A DNA stretch of 64,000 nt from Galaxea fascicularis (lineage: Eukaryota > Cnidaria > Anthozoa > Scleractinia > Euphylliidae). How positions within the stretch are numbered: the stretch's first letter is position 1; every line of letters starts with the position of its first letter. Position numbers and translations under genes: made by a program. Under the pieces are notes generated by a model, which was given only the letters and a program-made list of their open reading frames with translations, was not told the DNA's origin and did no database searches. Positions 1 to 12,800 of this stretch are shown piece by piece. Where the stretch lies: contig OX419345.1 in the NCBI GenBank assembly GCA_948470475.1, positions 15,022,170 to 15,086,169 of the forward strand, written 5' to 3'.

Positions 1-144
1 ATTGCCTTTCCCTAATCTAAAATTTTGCAGAATATCGGCATTGAACAATGTTTGGGGACAGAGAAATAACCTATTTGATTAATTTTTAATCCTGGATTAG
101 CGTTAATCGGCTTTCAAACAACCGGGCCTAGGAATACAGGGCAT

Positions 145-275
145 GAGAATACAGGAAATGATCAACAGGGCTTAGATGAGTTTACATTTATATACAAATT
201 CTCCCAACATGTAACATAGAAATCTGTGTGAATTGCAAGGGGAATGCAAATGTTGATAATGGTTAACAGACACCT
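145..275 (-). repeat. dispersed MITE-like repeat, copy 1
   Basis: The stretch GAGAATACAGGAAATGATCA ... ACAAATTCTCCCAACATGTA ... GGGAATGCAAATGTTGATAA matches the copy at 48780-49110 almost word for word, and in reverse orientation the copies near 8570 and 32640. It is a non-coding dispersed family with no ORF. Boundaries are approximate. Confidence 0.6.
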
Positions 276-915
276 TTATTCTAAGGTAGACTTAACATTG
301 CTTTTTATTCTGCAAAAAAGTTTTAATGTATTCTAGCCTGTCTGTGTCAGTGGCATTACCACTATCAATCTAAAACTAAAAAACTCCTGTCTTTACTTTT
401 ACTGCTGATTGGTTTAAATTGGACTCTTGAGGCAGTTTGAATGTACATGGCATTTGTACATTTCCTGAAACAATGCATTTTGTGTCAAAACCGTGGGTCA
501 AATCAGGTAAGAAAAGTGACAGTTTTCTATTGTTCTGTGGCATATTGCTTCCCCATCATCAGAATTCTGAGCCTTTCACATTGGGGATGCATGTTTTAGA
601 AGAATAATGTATGACAACTCGTATCTAAGAAGTCAGGGTTTTTTTAGTTCAAAATTTTCAACCAATCACAGGAGTCACAATGTTCCTCACTTGCAACTAA
701 TTTTTGTATCTGAAGTGGAAGAGCAATCTCAAAGAGGGAATCAGTCAGTAAATGATCATAGAAAATATGTGCTTCCTTAAAAAGTTAAGTAGCAATTATG
801 TTTGTTTTAGCCAATAAAATGACTGGTTTAAACAATACCACAATTAACACCTTTGTGCATAATTAGCTATTCAGTGCTACAGTTCTCAGAGGAACCATAA
901 CTCAAATGCACTTAC

Positions 916-3479
916 TCATCCCCTTCTAAATATTTAACTGCACCAGGTGGTAAGGTTGAAGGTGTTAAGGTGTTGTTCACTGCCGCTGTGATTCTGTTAG
1001 TTTTGTTATAAGATAGAAGAGGTGTTACGTCTGCTTCAAATGGTAAGTGACCTCCAGAGTGGGTCATCACTTGTTTTCCATTTAGCCACTAAAATAAATA
1101 AAGTACAAAATTTTGAATCACAACATGAAACCATAGTAACCTGTAATAGTTGAAAGTTTAAGGTTGCTATCAACAAAATACAACATGACTTTGTTGAGTA
1201 TGAATGCAGCAAAAGACCTGGTTCATGAGAGGTTTTTACCTGTAGATCATTGGGCAAATCAATGCTGTCATTAAAGATCACCGCTTAGGTATCTGAACGT
1301 TATGTATTTGTGGATAATTTAAGTTTGAACCCCAGTTACTTTAATGGTAAAATGGTAATGACTAAAGGGATGTCCAACACACCTGCTGCTTAATTCAACA
1401 TGCAACCTTTTGCTGCATAACACAACCTACATATTAGTGAAAGTCTTGTTGGAGTAGTTAAAAGCATGTGGAAGCTGGTCTGTATTGTGGATGCTTCAGT
1501 AGCACTAGCTTTCAGTGAGTTATCATATGTTGAATTCTAAACCATTTGATAAGCATTTCCTTTCTCAAACAGTGAGCAAGCATTTTATTTAAACTCTTTT
1601 GGGAAATAGACTTTTTCATTTGACATCACCTATGCTGGGTGTTCATGATCAAGTGAACTATTGTGCAGGAGAGATTGAGTTCGAATCTGGCTGGGAAGCT
1701 GGGGCACCAACAAGTTTTCTTTTGTTTTCCTTCTCATTATCATCATCACTGTCATTATTTTTTACCAATGCCTGAGCTGTAAAGTGATTTTGCAATTTTA
1801 GAGAGATGTATGTTGATATGGATTCTTTGGATTAAGCATAATGCACCCAACAAAACAAGGACAGACTTGTCTCCTGTCTTTTGTTTACTACCAAATGAGG
1901 GATACACCATTTTTGCAGGCCTGAGTTAAAGCTAATTTTAACCTCTTGTTCAAAAAGCCATGCAAGTCACATGTCACCAGCTATACTAAGTATCTGATAG
2001 TCGAACAACATCACAGAGCCTACCACAATGGTATTATAGTGAGCACTCTCAAATCGCAGAACAACTCTGGTGTCATCAGAATTCCATGCCTTAGGAATGT
2101 AAACCTCTTTGTCATACCAGACCCAACCAATGAAATCCCTTAAGTCTCTGTCCTGTGTGATGTCATTATAGCTTGAGGGTACTGGCATGGGGATCACATC
2201 ACCTGTCTGAAATGCAGAATAGTGAACAAATTACATATTTTGTAAAATCATTTGGAACTGCTTAAACCCTGATGATGTGGATGACATGTGGCACAAGTTT
2301 TACTGGAGATTACCCTCAATCTTGAAAAATAAATTCCTGAAGAAAACAACATCACAGAATGAAATGCTGAAAAAATTCACTCTCTCCCTTCCATGAGAGA
2401 ACTCTGCTTTTTCATGCAAACATGTACTGCTCAGCAAATTAAATGCAAATAAGAACTGTTAACATTGGTTTTTAATAGCAAACAGCAACCCAAGCTTTGC
2501 AAGGTACACAAACAGTTTTCAGAATAGGGTTTTTCAACCTAGTAATATTGATTAACGATAATAGATCATCAGAGAGCCAATAGTTAATTAATTAATTAGT
2601 TAATTGTTGTTATTAATGATGGTAGCATAAGATTAATATTGACTGACATTGGCAGGCAATGATCCATTGATAGCCATGCAAGGTCAAGAGGCTCCTTTAT
2701 AACCACTGACATTCAATAGACCCTTCTCAAAAATAGTGGCAATGGATTTGAATGAGTTAAAATTGAACTGAATGACAAACTGATACCAGAAATAGGAACA
2801 GCACCATTACTTAATAGTAACCCTGCAAAGTTATTACACCTGATATGCTGAGACTTTGCAGGGTTACGTAAGTAAAGGTACTCTTTCTAGTGTTGGTATA
2901 CGTTTTTAATTTTAACTTATTTGAATTTTCGGCCGCCATTTTGGAGAAGGGTCTATTAACATAAGGTTAATTATACATGCATCACTGTCATACTAACCCT
3001 GTTCCAAAAACGAATAGAGTTTGAGTCACAAAATGCATGTAAAATTAAAGTATGGGGCTGTGTGGAAAATTTGCTGTCTTGGCTGCCTCATTAGACTCAA
3101 CTGCCATTTTAGATTTAATAATGACCCAACAAGGTCGAGAGTTCAACTTAGTTAATAATGCAAAATTGCGGTTCAAGCTGGTATAAGGTATTAAGTATTT
3201 AAAGCATAACCACGTCAAAGTACTTCATAGGTTCTGAATTTCACAACATTTTGTTTCTCTTTTTACCTGCCAGAGGGGTTTGGCAAACCACCGTTGTCGG
3301 AACCCAGCGTTCCTGTCAGATGACATATCAGCTCGGAAATTCCAGAATCCACTCAAATCTTTCACTTCTCGGCTTTCAGAATCTCTGGGAAATAACATGC
3401 CTGGTAGTTCAGCCTTGGAAGCGGCGTCTACAACAAGATGAAGGAACGAAACCACAGCGAGCAAAGAAATCGACTCCAT
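916..3479 (-). CDS. beta-glucuronidase-like gene, 5' part (exons 1-3)
   Basis: This is a GH2 beta-glucuronidase paralogue, a lysosomal exo-hydrolase of terminal glucuronic acid from glycosaminoglycans. Three coding exons are visible on the minus strand: 3267-3479 (start codon with A at -3 and G at +4, hydrophobic signal peptide of about 20 residues, then [20 protein letters not shown]), 2024-2206 ([13 protein letters not shown], the FIGWVWY sugar-binding-domain strand) and 916-1088 ([13 protein letters not shown]). Introns are phase 0 after exons 1 and 2. Exon lengths of 213, 183 and 173 bp match the 216, 183 and 176 bp of the plus-strand paralogue at 3808. The catalytic (TIM-barrel) exons should lie left of base 1. 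Only the N-terminal domain is seen, so activity cannot be judged. The identity is firm because every exon aligns with the complete neighbouring copy. Confidence 0.85.
2715..2957. repeat. foldback MITE in GUS (minus copy) intron 1
   Basis: The left end AATAGACCCTTCTC is answered by GAGAAGGGTCTATT at the right end. Inner blocks also pair: GAGTTAAAATT with AATTTTAACTTA, and AACCCTGCAAAG with CTTTGCAGGGTT. Almost the whole 243 bp can fold on itself. There is no coding capacity. Confidence 0.65.
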
Positions 3480-3807
3480 CGTTATGTTCGAATGATGCCG
3501 ATCGTACGCAAGTCACGCGACAGGGTTATCCCAGTCGGAGGTAGGGGTGGGAAAGAAATTGTCCGGATTTATTTTCTCAAGAAAATTGTTGTTTTAAGAG
3601 AAAGCAGCGTGTAATAAATAATACATGCCTGGAACGGTGTTGTCTTTGTAACAGAATGTTTGTTTGTTTGTTTTTCTTTAACAGAAAACAAGGAAAGTAA
3701 ATTCTTTCAACGACTCACTTTATCCAAGCCCCCTCCCCTGCTATTTGAACGCGGCGGGAGCTGGTGTTCTGGCGGGTCTTTCGCGCGATTTTTCACTTCC
3801 TCGCAAT
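3480..3807. promoter_or_regulatory. shared intergenic region between divergent GUS genes
   Basis: These 328 bp separate the start codons of two divergently transcribed GUS paralogues, so both 5' UTRs and core promoters must lie here unless an upstream non-coding exon exists. It holds a poly-T/GTTT run near 3660-3680 and a GC-richer patch (GGCGGGAGC) near 3751-3762. No clear TATA box is seen. A bidirectional promoter is inferred from geometry only. Confidence 0.5.
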
Positions 3808-6800
3808 ATGGCGTCGCTACCGTCATTTTTAGGAACTTTTCTCGTCTTGGCAGCCGTAAATATGTCCCTCATAAACGCTACTTTGCCAGGGATGTTATTT
3901 CCTAAGGATACGGAGCGCAGAGAAGTAAAAGATTTGAGCGGATTGTGGGATTTTAGAGCCGATATGTCCCAAGATAGAAATGGAGGACTCGAGAAGATGT
4001 GGTTTACGAGACCATTATGGCAGGTAATATAAGCTTAACTAAGCTAACATTCTTTCGAGTTTTCACACCCATGCAAGAAAGGTTTTATGTGAACGTGTGT
4101 ATAGAGAAAGAGATAGAGAGAGAGGAAAAAGGTTTTTAGAGTTATCTTTTAACGTTGGTTCCTGAAACCGGAAGCGGAAATTTAGAAATCATCATGAAAA
4201 GGAAGGGATCACGATCGGGGAATCCTCTTTATAGTTGGATTCGAAAGTTTATCACTAATTCTCGAATCAGTGATAATAGTTTGGACTATACTTTCATCTA
4301 CGTTAGCCATTTTAACTTTTCGCGTTTAATTTTGTTTCTTTTTCAACCTGTTACCCAAAACAAATGAACTCTTAACAGCTAACGGGTAGGCGAATGAAAT
4401 TAAATATGATTAAAGCAATTAGCGATTCTCATCTCTTTTTTTTAAAATTCAAACTGCCAAGATTGACTACATGATTTACGTTATTCTGTTCCCCCAAAGG
4501 AACCCAAAGCGTTTACAACAAAGTACATCCATTATGTGTGAAATAACGCATGGGTTTCAGTTCCTCCAAAGATTAAATAATTAATTCCCCAGCGAATAAA
4601 ATTCTGGAAGTTAGCTTTTCTGTCCTAGCACACTATAAAGTACATGAATTTTATCAAGTTATATTTGCATTTAATAATAGCAATGGTATAATACACAGCG
4701 TATTTTATGATGCAGCAAATAAACCTAACCACTGGGTTGTATAGAAGAGTATAGAGTTTCCCATGATTCCAAGGGCTTTCTTCCAAAGATCTTTAAATTG
4801 GTTTTCTTTTATTTTCATGCAGTCTGGAGAGGTGATCCCCATGCCTGTTCCATCAAGCTATAATGACATCACTGAAGATCGTAACTTAAGGGACTTCATC
4901 GGCTGGGTGTGGTATGAGAAGGAGGTGTATGTTCCCAGGTCATGGGAAAGCAATGCTACCAGGGTGGTGCTTAGATTTGAGGCAACAAACTACAATACTA
5001 TTGTGGTATGTTAGATTTTGCTGGTAATTGATTCAGGAGAGATAGTGTTACTAGGGAAAATATCTTGGAGTACACTCTCCCTTCCCATAAAGTTTTAAAG
5101 CAGGCCAGAGAACAATGAAGAAAATCAAGCTGCTGGTTGGTGGATAGGGGTTTAAGGGGGGGAGGGCACAGGAAAATGTAGGAGAGGGGAACAAAAGAGG
5201 AGGGAGTCAGGTATTTGTGGGGTGAGGGGTGAGGGATGGAAAGTAGCAGATGAAAGAAATGAAAATTATTTCATGTAATTACATGATTGCAATGACAACA
5301 AAATAAATTGACAGCAAACAAGAGTGAAATGCTGTGAGTGGCAGCATATTCAGACCCTCTGGTCATTCCTTCTGTTACTTAAAACACAAGTCAAAAATAT
5401 CAAAATGAATAATTTGTAGGAGATAGGGTACAGGAACTGAGAGATAATAGAAATTAATAGAAATGGGGTTAATACTGAAACTGCCATTTTGTCTGACGGT
5501 ACAAAGAAATTTTATGAAAGAAACACTGTGAGTTGGAACGGAAAATGGAAGAAGGCATGAAAATGAGAATGCTCAGCCCTATCACACTCATTTTCTCAAA
5601 CATCTGTAATTTTTGCACTAATATTTTATACAAGTAATATTATTATTGAACTAAATTGAACTAACAAGGCACCAAGGGGAATTAAGGTTATTGAATTATC
5701 TGAGATCAATAGGGGAGTCTTAATGATAGATTACTAACCAGTGCATGTCTGCTGTGCATCTTTTTGCACCTTTGTAACCATTGAATGAAACTTAATTCTT
5801 GTTTGATGTCTGTAGTGGGTGAATGGTAAAGAAACCATGAGACATTCTGGAGGCCATCTTCCATTTGAGGTAGATGTCACAGGTGTTCTCACTTATGACA
5901 AACCGAACCGGATTACAGCAGCCATCAACAATACACTCACACCAACCACCCTACCCCCAGGAGAAATACAATACCTTACAGGAGGAGATTGGTGAGTGAC
6001 ATTTTTATCAGTAGTCGTTATAAACTATGCATTGTTACTCTTTTTAAAGAAAGACACTATTGAGGCAACTGAAGCAAATGGAAAGTACCCTTTTCTAGAC
6101 TTGTGAATCCCGGAGTGTTTGAAGGGGGATAAGGTTTAATTTGAACTACAGTCAAACCTCTCCATAATGGCCACCTTAGGTACAGAGGAAAGTGGCAGCT
6201 GCAGAGAGGTGGCCATTGTGGGGAGGTAGGGATATATTATGACACCTGTTTTTTTTTGGGAGGAGGGGTGAAGACATGTTTATGCTTATTGTAGCATATA
6301 AATACCTAACACAATCAAAATACATTAATCTATAAAACAGAAACCAAAATGTAATGTTCAGATGAAAAATGTTAACAAAGCAAACAAGATAAAAGTGAGT
6401 ACATCAGTTGGCATCAGCTTCGTCATCTGCAACAGTGATTACTTCATTACTGATATCAGGTACCTCAAGTAGCTCTTTCTGACGTCGTTCCTCCAGTCAA
6501 CAAGTCCTTTTGCAATAAAATGGGGGTTTTGTATACAATGTTGTTGATTAACTGGCTATTGGCGAGAGGTTACTTTGGTAGTTGGAGAGGTGGCTGTATG
6601 GGCTGCCCACCAGTACAAAAATAAATGGTCATTATAGAGAGGTGGCTGTTGTAGAGATGTGGCAATTAGTGGGGATTGCACTGTACTTTTGAATACAAAT
6701 CACATGCAGACTTTTCTCATAAGTGTTAGTAGTTACTATGTTATGCATGCCATGTAATGCAAGATTGTAACACTAAAGAAACATCTCAGATTATGTCGCA

Positions 6801-9800
6801 CAGAAATATTTTTTTAATTATTAGTATAATAATAGTATATAAAGACTGGCCTACCTCGACTAGCTTTAAGCTATCTGAAGCCCAGTCTATCTCAAACTTA
6901 TCTTTCATCTTGCATAAAATAAAAATAAAATACTACTACTACAACTTGTTAATCCTTCGCAGGAAATTGAGCAACAGACAAACGATTGTTTATCTATTTA
7001 TTTTTTCTTTTTTTTTCTTTTTTTCTTTTTTTTTTTTAATAACAAATAAGGAACACAATGCTTACAATACACAAATTGTTTATGGTTCAATTTCTAGGTA
7101 TCCTCCTGGCTTCTTTGTCCAGAAGTACTATTTTGACTTCTTCAACTATGCTGGCATTCATCGTCCAATCAAGTTATACACCACACCTGCGGTCTTCCTC
7201 TCTGATATCACTGTGACAACAAATTTTTCACAAAACATTGGTGAAGTCAAATTTGTTGCAACTGTATCATCACTCAGTACAATAGCCTTGCTTCCAAAGG
7301 GTGACATCACCATGGAATACCTGTTACACGATAAGCAGGGATTTGTTGTGGCCTCGACAGGAGGTGCGGATGTGTTTGAGGGAACATTGTCACTAAAGAA
7401 TCCAATGCTTTGGTGGCCAGTAGGAATGAGTGATCAACCTGCATACCTTTACTCACTGAAGGTTACAATAATCAATTTTAGTAAATGTTTTGGTGCATAA
7501 AAAAAATAGGGAAATATGAACACAAATGATGGTACACATGACATGTGGACTAACAATATAAAATTTAATACTAAATTTAGCCCTGATGTTGGTTGAGTTT
7601 ATTGTTAGTTTTCATCCTAACTACATTGCTTTTGCCTTGAAGTACTTTGAAGTTTAAAAAAATAGGCAGTTCCTGATTTTATTTTTACTTGAATCAGTGA
7701 GAAAACTGATCAGTTCATAAGTGAGGTGAGAGTGTTACACTTTCTATTGTCAAGATGTTAAGAAGAAACTGAATGTTTGTAGGATTAAGCACTGTAACAA
7801 GGTACTAAGTTTTATACCATGCCATAGAAAATCTAACCAATCAGAATGTAGGAAAGCCATCGTATATTTGTTGGTACACCACCAAACCATCCCATTTGCA
7901 ATGCATTGATTGTGTCGGGCTGTATATTTTCTATGACATGGTATAAAATAGCTTTGCAAAGCTTAGCTTGCTCATGGCATACCATAGTATATTCCACTTG
8001 TCACTAGTATTTTCTTTTCATACACTCTCACATAAAGACTTGTGTGTACACCATAGGCAAGAAAATGTACATTCAAGTGACTTGTGAGATATTCCATGGT
8101 ATACCACTTGGGGGCATTGCATATATATATAACCACTAAATATCATAAAATGGCACTGCTTATAAACCAGTTTAGTTTACACTATATTGTTTATCTTTGT
8201 TGCATTTGGTAGAGGCACTACAACAGCTTTCAGCAATTACATGTACTGTAAGCCCATATAAGAACAGTAGTAGTTGGATAGACTGCAACACTCACTGGGG
8301 GCTGCACATCTCTGTTCTTTTGAATAGTTACTGATCATTTAACTGTTGACACTATTGTATTCCCCATAGATCATTACTCGTTCTACAACGTTCATGCTGG
8401 AAGACATATATTACCTTCCTGTGGGAATACGAACTGTCAAGGTTACAGATACCAACTTCCTAATCAACAACAAGCCATTTTACTTCAAAGGCTTTGGAAA
8501 ACATGAGGATGCTGATGTAAGAGATCATATGCATCTTTGCTTGAACTATGAATAAACCCTTATATCAGAATATTATTGTGCATTCTCCATACTCTTCCCC
8601 TTACATTTTCTATGGTAATGATGAGGAGAATTTGTTAAACAATCAAGACCTTTTAATGTTACTTGTTGACCACTTCCTTTTTTCTCACAGCCTCTATCTT
8701 TGATGGAGCAGTTACTCTAAGGGGTTTCAGGATTAAACAGTCCCCTCATTCTGAATGCAAAATTATATAATCTATGGGACTAAACTATTTTCAGGGTTTA
8801 GTGAGTAGATGGCTATAGATGCATTAAGAAGATGGCTGACAATTTGAGTTTTTTATTACTCTTCACAACTTAGACACACATTATTTCATGAAAGTAGGCA
8901 GTTCAGAATTTGAAGGAGTCAGTTTTTAAGCTGGCAGCTGGCACTTAATAAGAACCTTGATGACTGATTTAAGTTTAGCCAATCCAATTTATGGTACTTC
9001 TGCACTGTTTCATTGACTTACTGGTAACTTGGAATGAATATTTCAATACAGTCTTAACGAAATTGAGGAACAGAGAGGATATTCCAGAGACCATTATTTG
9101 ATATTTATCAGCTTTCTGTTGGATTACATGGTTTCAAAGTTTCCAAGTAGCCATTAATTTTCTTGAAAACAAGAGTCCTTGAAGCTGGGAAGAAGAAAGC
9201 AAATAACGTAATTTAATGTGGAATAAATTGGGTACCATAATGCTCACTTTGTTTCCAGATTCGTGGCAGGGGACTTGATTACGCTCTGATAGCCAAGGAT
9301 TTCAGTCTACTGAAATGGCTTGGTGCAAATAGCTTCAGGACAAGTCATTACCCATATGCTGAAGAAATTATGGACATGGCAGATAAGGAAGGAATTGTGG
9401 TTATTGATGAATGCCCTGGAGTTGGAATCAAAGAGTGTGTTTTTGCTTTTGAATTGCAAAGAAATTTGAAGCAATAGGCCAATAATAATTGTTGTAAGAG
9501 GGTAATTATTACCCTCTTATAACATTGTTCTAGTACCATTTGGGAGCACAAGTGCATAAGCAATATTAAAAATTGTTCAGAACAATCTCTAGATGGGGGC
9601 ATGGGGAGGGAGGTGAGAAAGACACAAAACACTAGTGGAGGGGACTCATTTGCACAGTCATGTACCGGCCATGGCAAAATTAGTCTGATGGGAAATATTC
9701 TTGATAAGGCCTATTCAGCCCTGATGGAATAGCAACACCCCAGCCAGTCAGCCACACCCAAGCCTAGTTGGAGTTGTGGTCCCTCAAAACCCTATAAAGG

Positions 9801-12800
9801 TTTACTTTTTTATGCATAGTCATAATGTTATCGTAAAGTCGTTGTTATGCTACCATATACGGTACACATAACAGGCTTCTCAGTTGAACCATAATCCATA
9901 AACCTTGTCACGTGTGTAACTAGTAATTATGTGTTGTGGCTGTAAAAGTCCTTAAATCAGTAGATACCTTCAGCCGTGTACTTCATTGTTACAGCTGAAA
10001 ATAGCATAGCAACAGCTGTTCAAAGTTCTTTCGAGAACCCTGATGACAACCACTTTGCACAAGTGCATCATCTGAGATTAAATTACTCAGTTGTTTATCA
10101 GAACCATGGTATGGGCCTGCATCAGTTACTAGCAACTAGTTAATGAGCCAGAGTTGATCTTTGTTGTCGGTGGCACCCTTACCCCTGAGTTTCAAAATGT
10201 CAAAATTAGTACTTCTAGATAGTTTCACTTATTCTACATAACTTACCTTTGTAATTTGCTTTGGTAATTTACTGTGCGAACTGGAAATGCATTGATGTGT
10301 TTGTTTGAAGAGTAAATGCACCTATCAGTGTCAAGCCCGAGGGTAGGGGGGGTCGGGCATAGGGTGGGGATTTTGACATTTTCTGAAAAAAATTATCAAA
10401 ATCCCCACCCCCGGGCAAAAAATAATTGTCAAAAGTATCAAAATCCCCTTCAGTCCTTGTTGCACACAAGAGAAAAGCAATAAAATTCCTCACCCTGGGG
10501 CCATGATGTCCGATCAAAATCCCAACCCTGGGGATATACGTGACAGTCAAGTTCCCGTGGTTTGCCCAACCCCCCCCCCCCCCCCCCCCCTCGGGCTTGA
10601 CACTGATAGGTGCAAAACGCTGTCTAAATAGGGCAGTGGGACAAAAACACAAGATATAAACAGTAGTAACTAGTTCAACTTTTAGAAGTTGTAGCTTTTT
10701 ATCTGTCATCTGGTTGTCATGAAACTAATGTTACATTTACGATTTTTCCCAGGAAGAATCTGAAACAAGAAAACCTAAATCACCACATACAAGTGATGGG
10801 TGAACTAATCCGCCGTGATAAAAACAGGCCAGCGGTAGTCATGTGGTCGGTAGCTAACGAACCGTGCAGCGACAAGTCGTCGTCGGTAGAATACTTTGAG
10901 TAAGTCTGTACGGGTCATCTTAACCATGGTGAGAAGACGGCAAAACCCCACTAGATAGCAGTGATAAAAAGGGACTCAAAATTAAACGCCACTGACCTTG
11001 CTAGTAACACCACATTAAATTTTTTGCGTTTCTGCAATCTTTGAGAAAAAGACGCGAAATTTCAGTAGGGACCGCGCAAGGGGAGGGGGCTCTCCACTTT
11101 AGTAAAAGGCATTTCCAAGAAAGTACTTTCACAGGATATGAGTGGTCGGCCCGCGGGAAAACATCCAAATTTAGGAATGTTCCGTTTTGATCCTAAGTTT
11201 GACAGAATATGTCTTGTGAATTAAACTGAGTTAGATGCATTTTAACAATCTTTAGAATCAACCCCCGCACTTTAAAAACTGCTCTGTGGGCCCTGATTTG
11301 AAGCTATGAATGAAACAAGTATCTTTATTTCTTATCCAGCAATGAAAACAACACCAAAAGCAACATGTGCAAAACTGTGAAAAAAGTGTTCTAAGATTGT
11401 TAAATTTCAGTTCATTCCAAACCGCCAATTCAGATTGTTCCCGGCGGCAGATTGGGAACATGATCTGAACAATCTGGATTGGCGGTTGGAACATTTACCA
11501 AACTTAAATGCAACAAGTTCAACACTTAGCTAATCCAATCGTGTCCAGTGGGAACTTTGTTTTTTTCATGGAATGAATTCAAATGTAACAAACTTATGGT
11601 TTAGAATATAATAGTTTTGTCGAACTTCAGAGGAACGTTTTGTCTTGAACTGTTTGGAGAGAAGATCGTCTCTTTCAAGTCAGAGCTTGTCACTCTTCAT
11701 TCTGATGATGGCTTCCACTCAGGTTGTCTGAAAATCGGTCAGTGTCATCATACAAGACCACACCCACCCGGATGATCGTGCTTCATCAAGTTATGTTACG
11801 ACACTTTGATTCAAGCCATTTACAACTGACCTTTTTGTGTTTTGTTTTCTTACAGAACTCTATTCAGACAGACGCGGACGTTGGACCCCACTAGGCCTGT
11901 CACGTTTGTTACCATGTTTAAAGCATGGAACGACAAAGTTGTAAGGAGACGTTTCTGTCATTTACCTTCTCTCTTTGTAGGATCGTAACTTTCCTGCACT
12001 TTCTGTAACCATTTTGTTTTCATTTCACTGCTTGTGGTTGTTAAGGCGGTTCGAGCCAGAACGCAAGCTGGACGTTTGCGATTTTGTCAGAAGCTCGAAC
12101 TGTGTACCGTATTTTATATATAGGAACGTCTAATTTTGGGGCATAGGCTGAACATTCTTGTTTGTTTGTTTGTTTTTTTTGTTCAAGAAGTCAAATAACA
12201 TGGCATTGTTTGCTGTAATATGGTGTCAAATCGCTTGCCACATGCTTGTGCGGCTTCCTCTGGTGCCACGCTCAATTGCAAGTCAAAAACATGTCGCGCC
12301 AACCAACATCTTGCTAAATTTGGTTTTACAAAGAGCATTGAACACAGAGGTTCACAACGCGACAAAAACAAATGAACAATGTAAAGACTTCCTTAACCGA
12401 CTCTCAATGTGGGTATGTTCTTAGCGTGTTGTTAAAATTTTGGCTAACCCTTTGACGTCTCCTTACAATGTCAATACATTGTCCAGCCGATAGGTGACGA
12501 AAATAGACAAATTTGGTATCTTGATATAACCCCAAAATCTCTTAAATGATGAACAAGGAACTGTATCGCAGCCAGAAAGAAGAATTAATAATCAGATCAT
12601 GGAAGTTAAAGGGTTTATCTCAGCCTCAACATTCTTATAAAAAACACTGTACTATGCATTGCTTTGGATTTTGAAGTGAATGACTTTCCAGCTGCGAAGT
12701 GTTTGACAAACTGAGCTGGTTCTTCATGATAAATAATGTATATTTTTTCACGCCTTCCTCAGGTGCAATTTTGTGATGTAATTCTGTGTAACCGTTATTA

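Noticed and set aside
6757..7097. 5' half of a long plus-strand ORF running into GUS exon 4
   Set aside because: The upstream part is a poly-T intron tail that happens to be open. The real exon starts at the acceptor before 7098.
9999..10110. Possible extra GUS exon after ..GTTACAG, open as [20 protein letters not shown]
   Set aside because: The frame needs one leading base, but exon 6 ends with two (phase 2). Direct splicing 9434 to 10753 keeps phase and gives the expected GVGIKE..NHHIQVM continuity, so this is intron.
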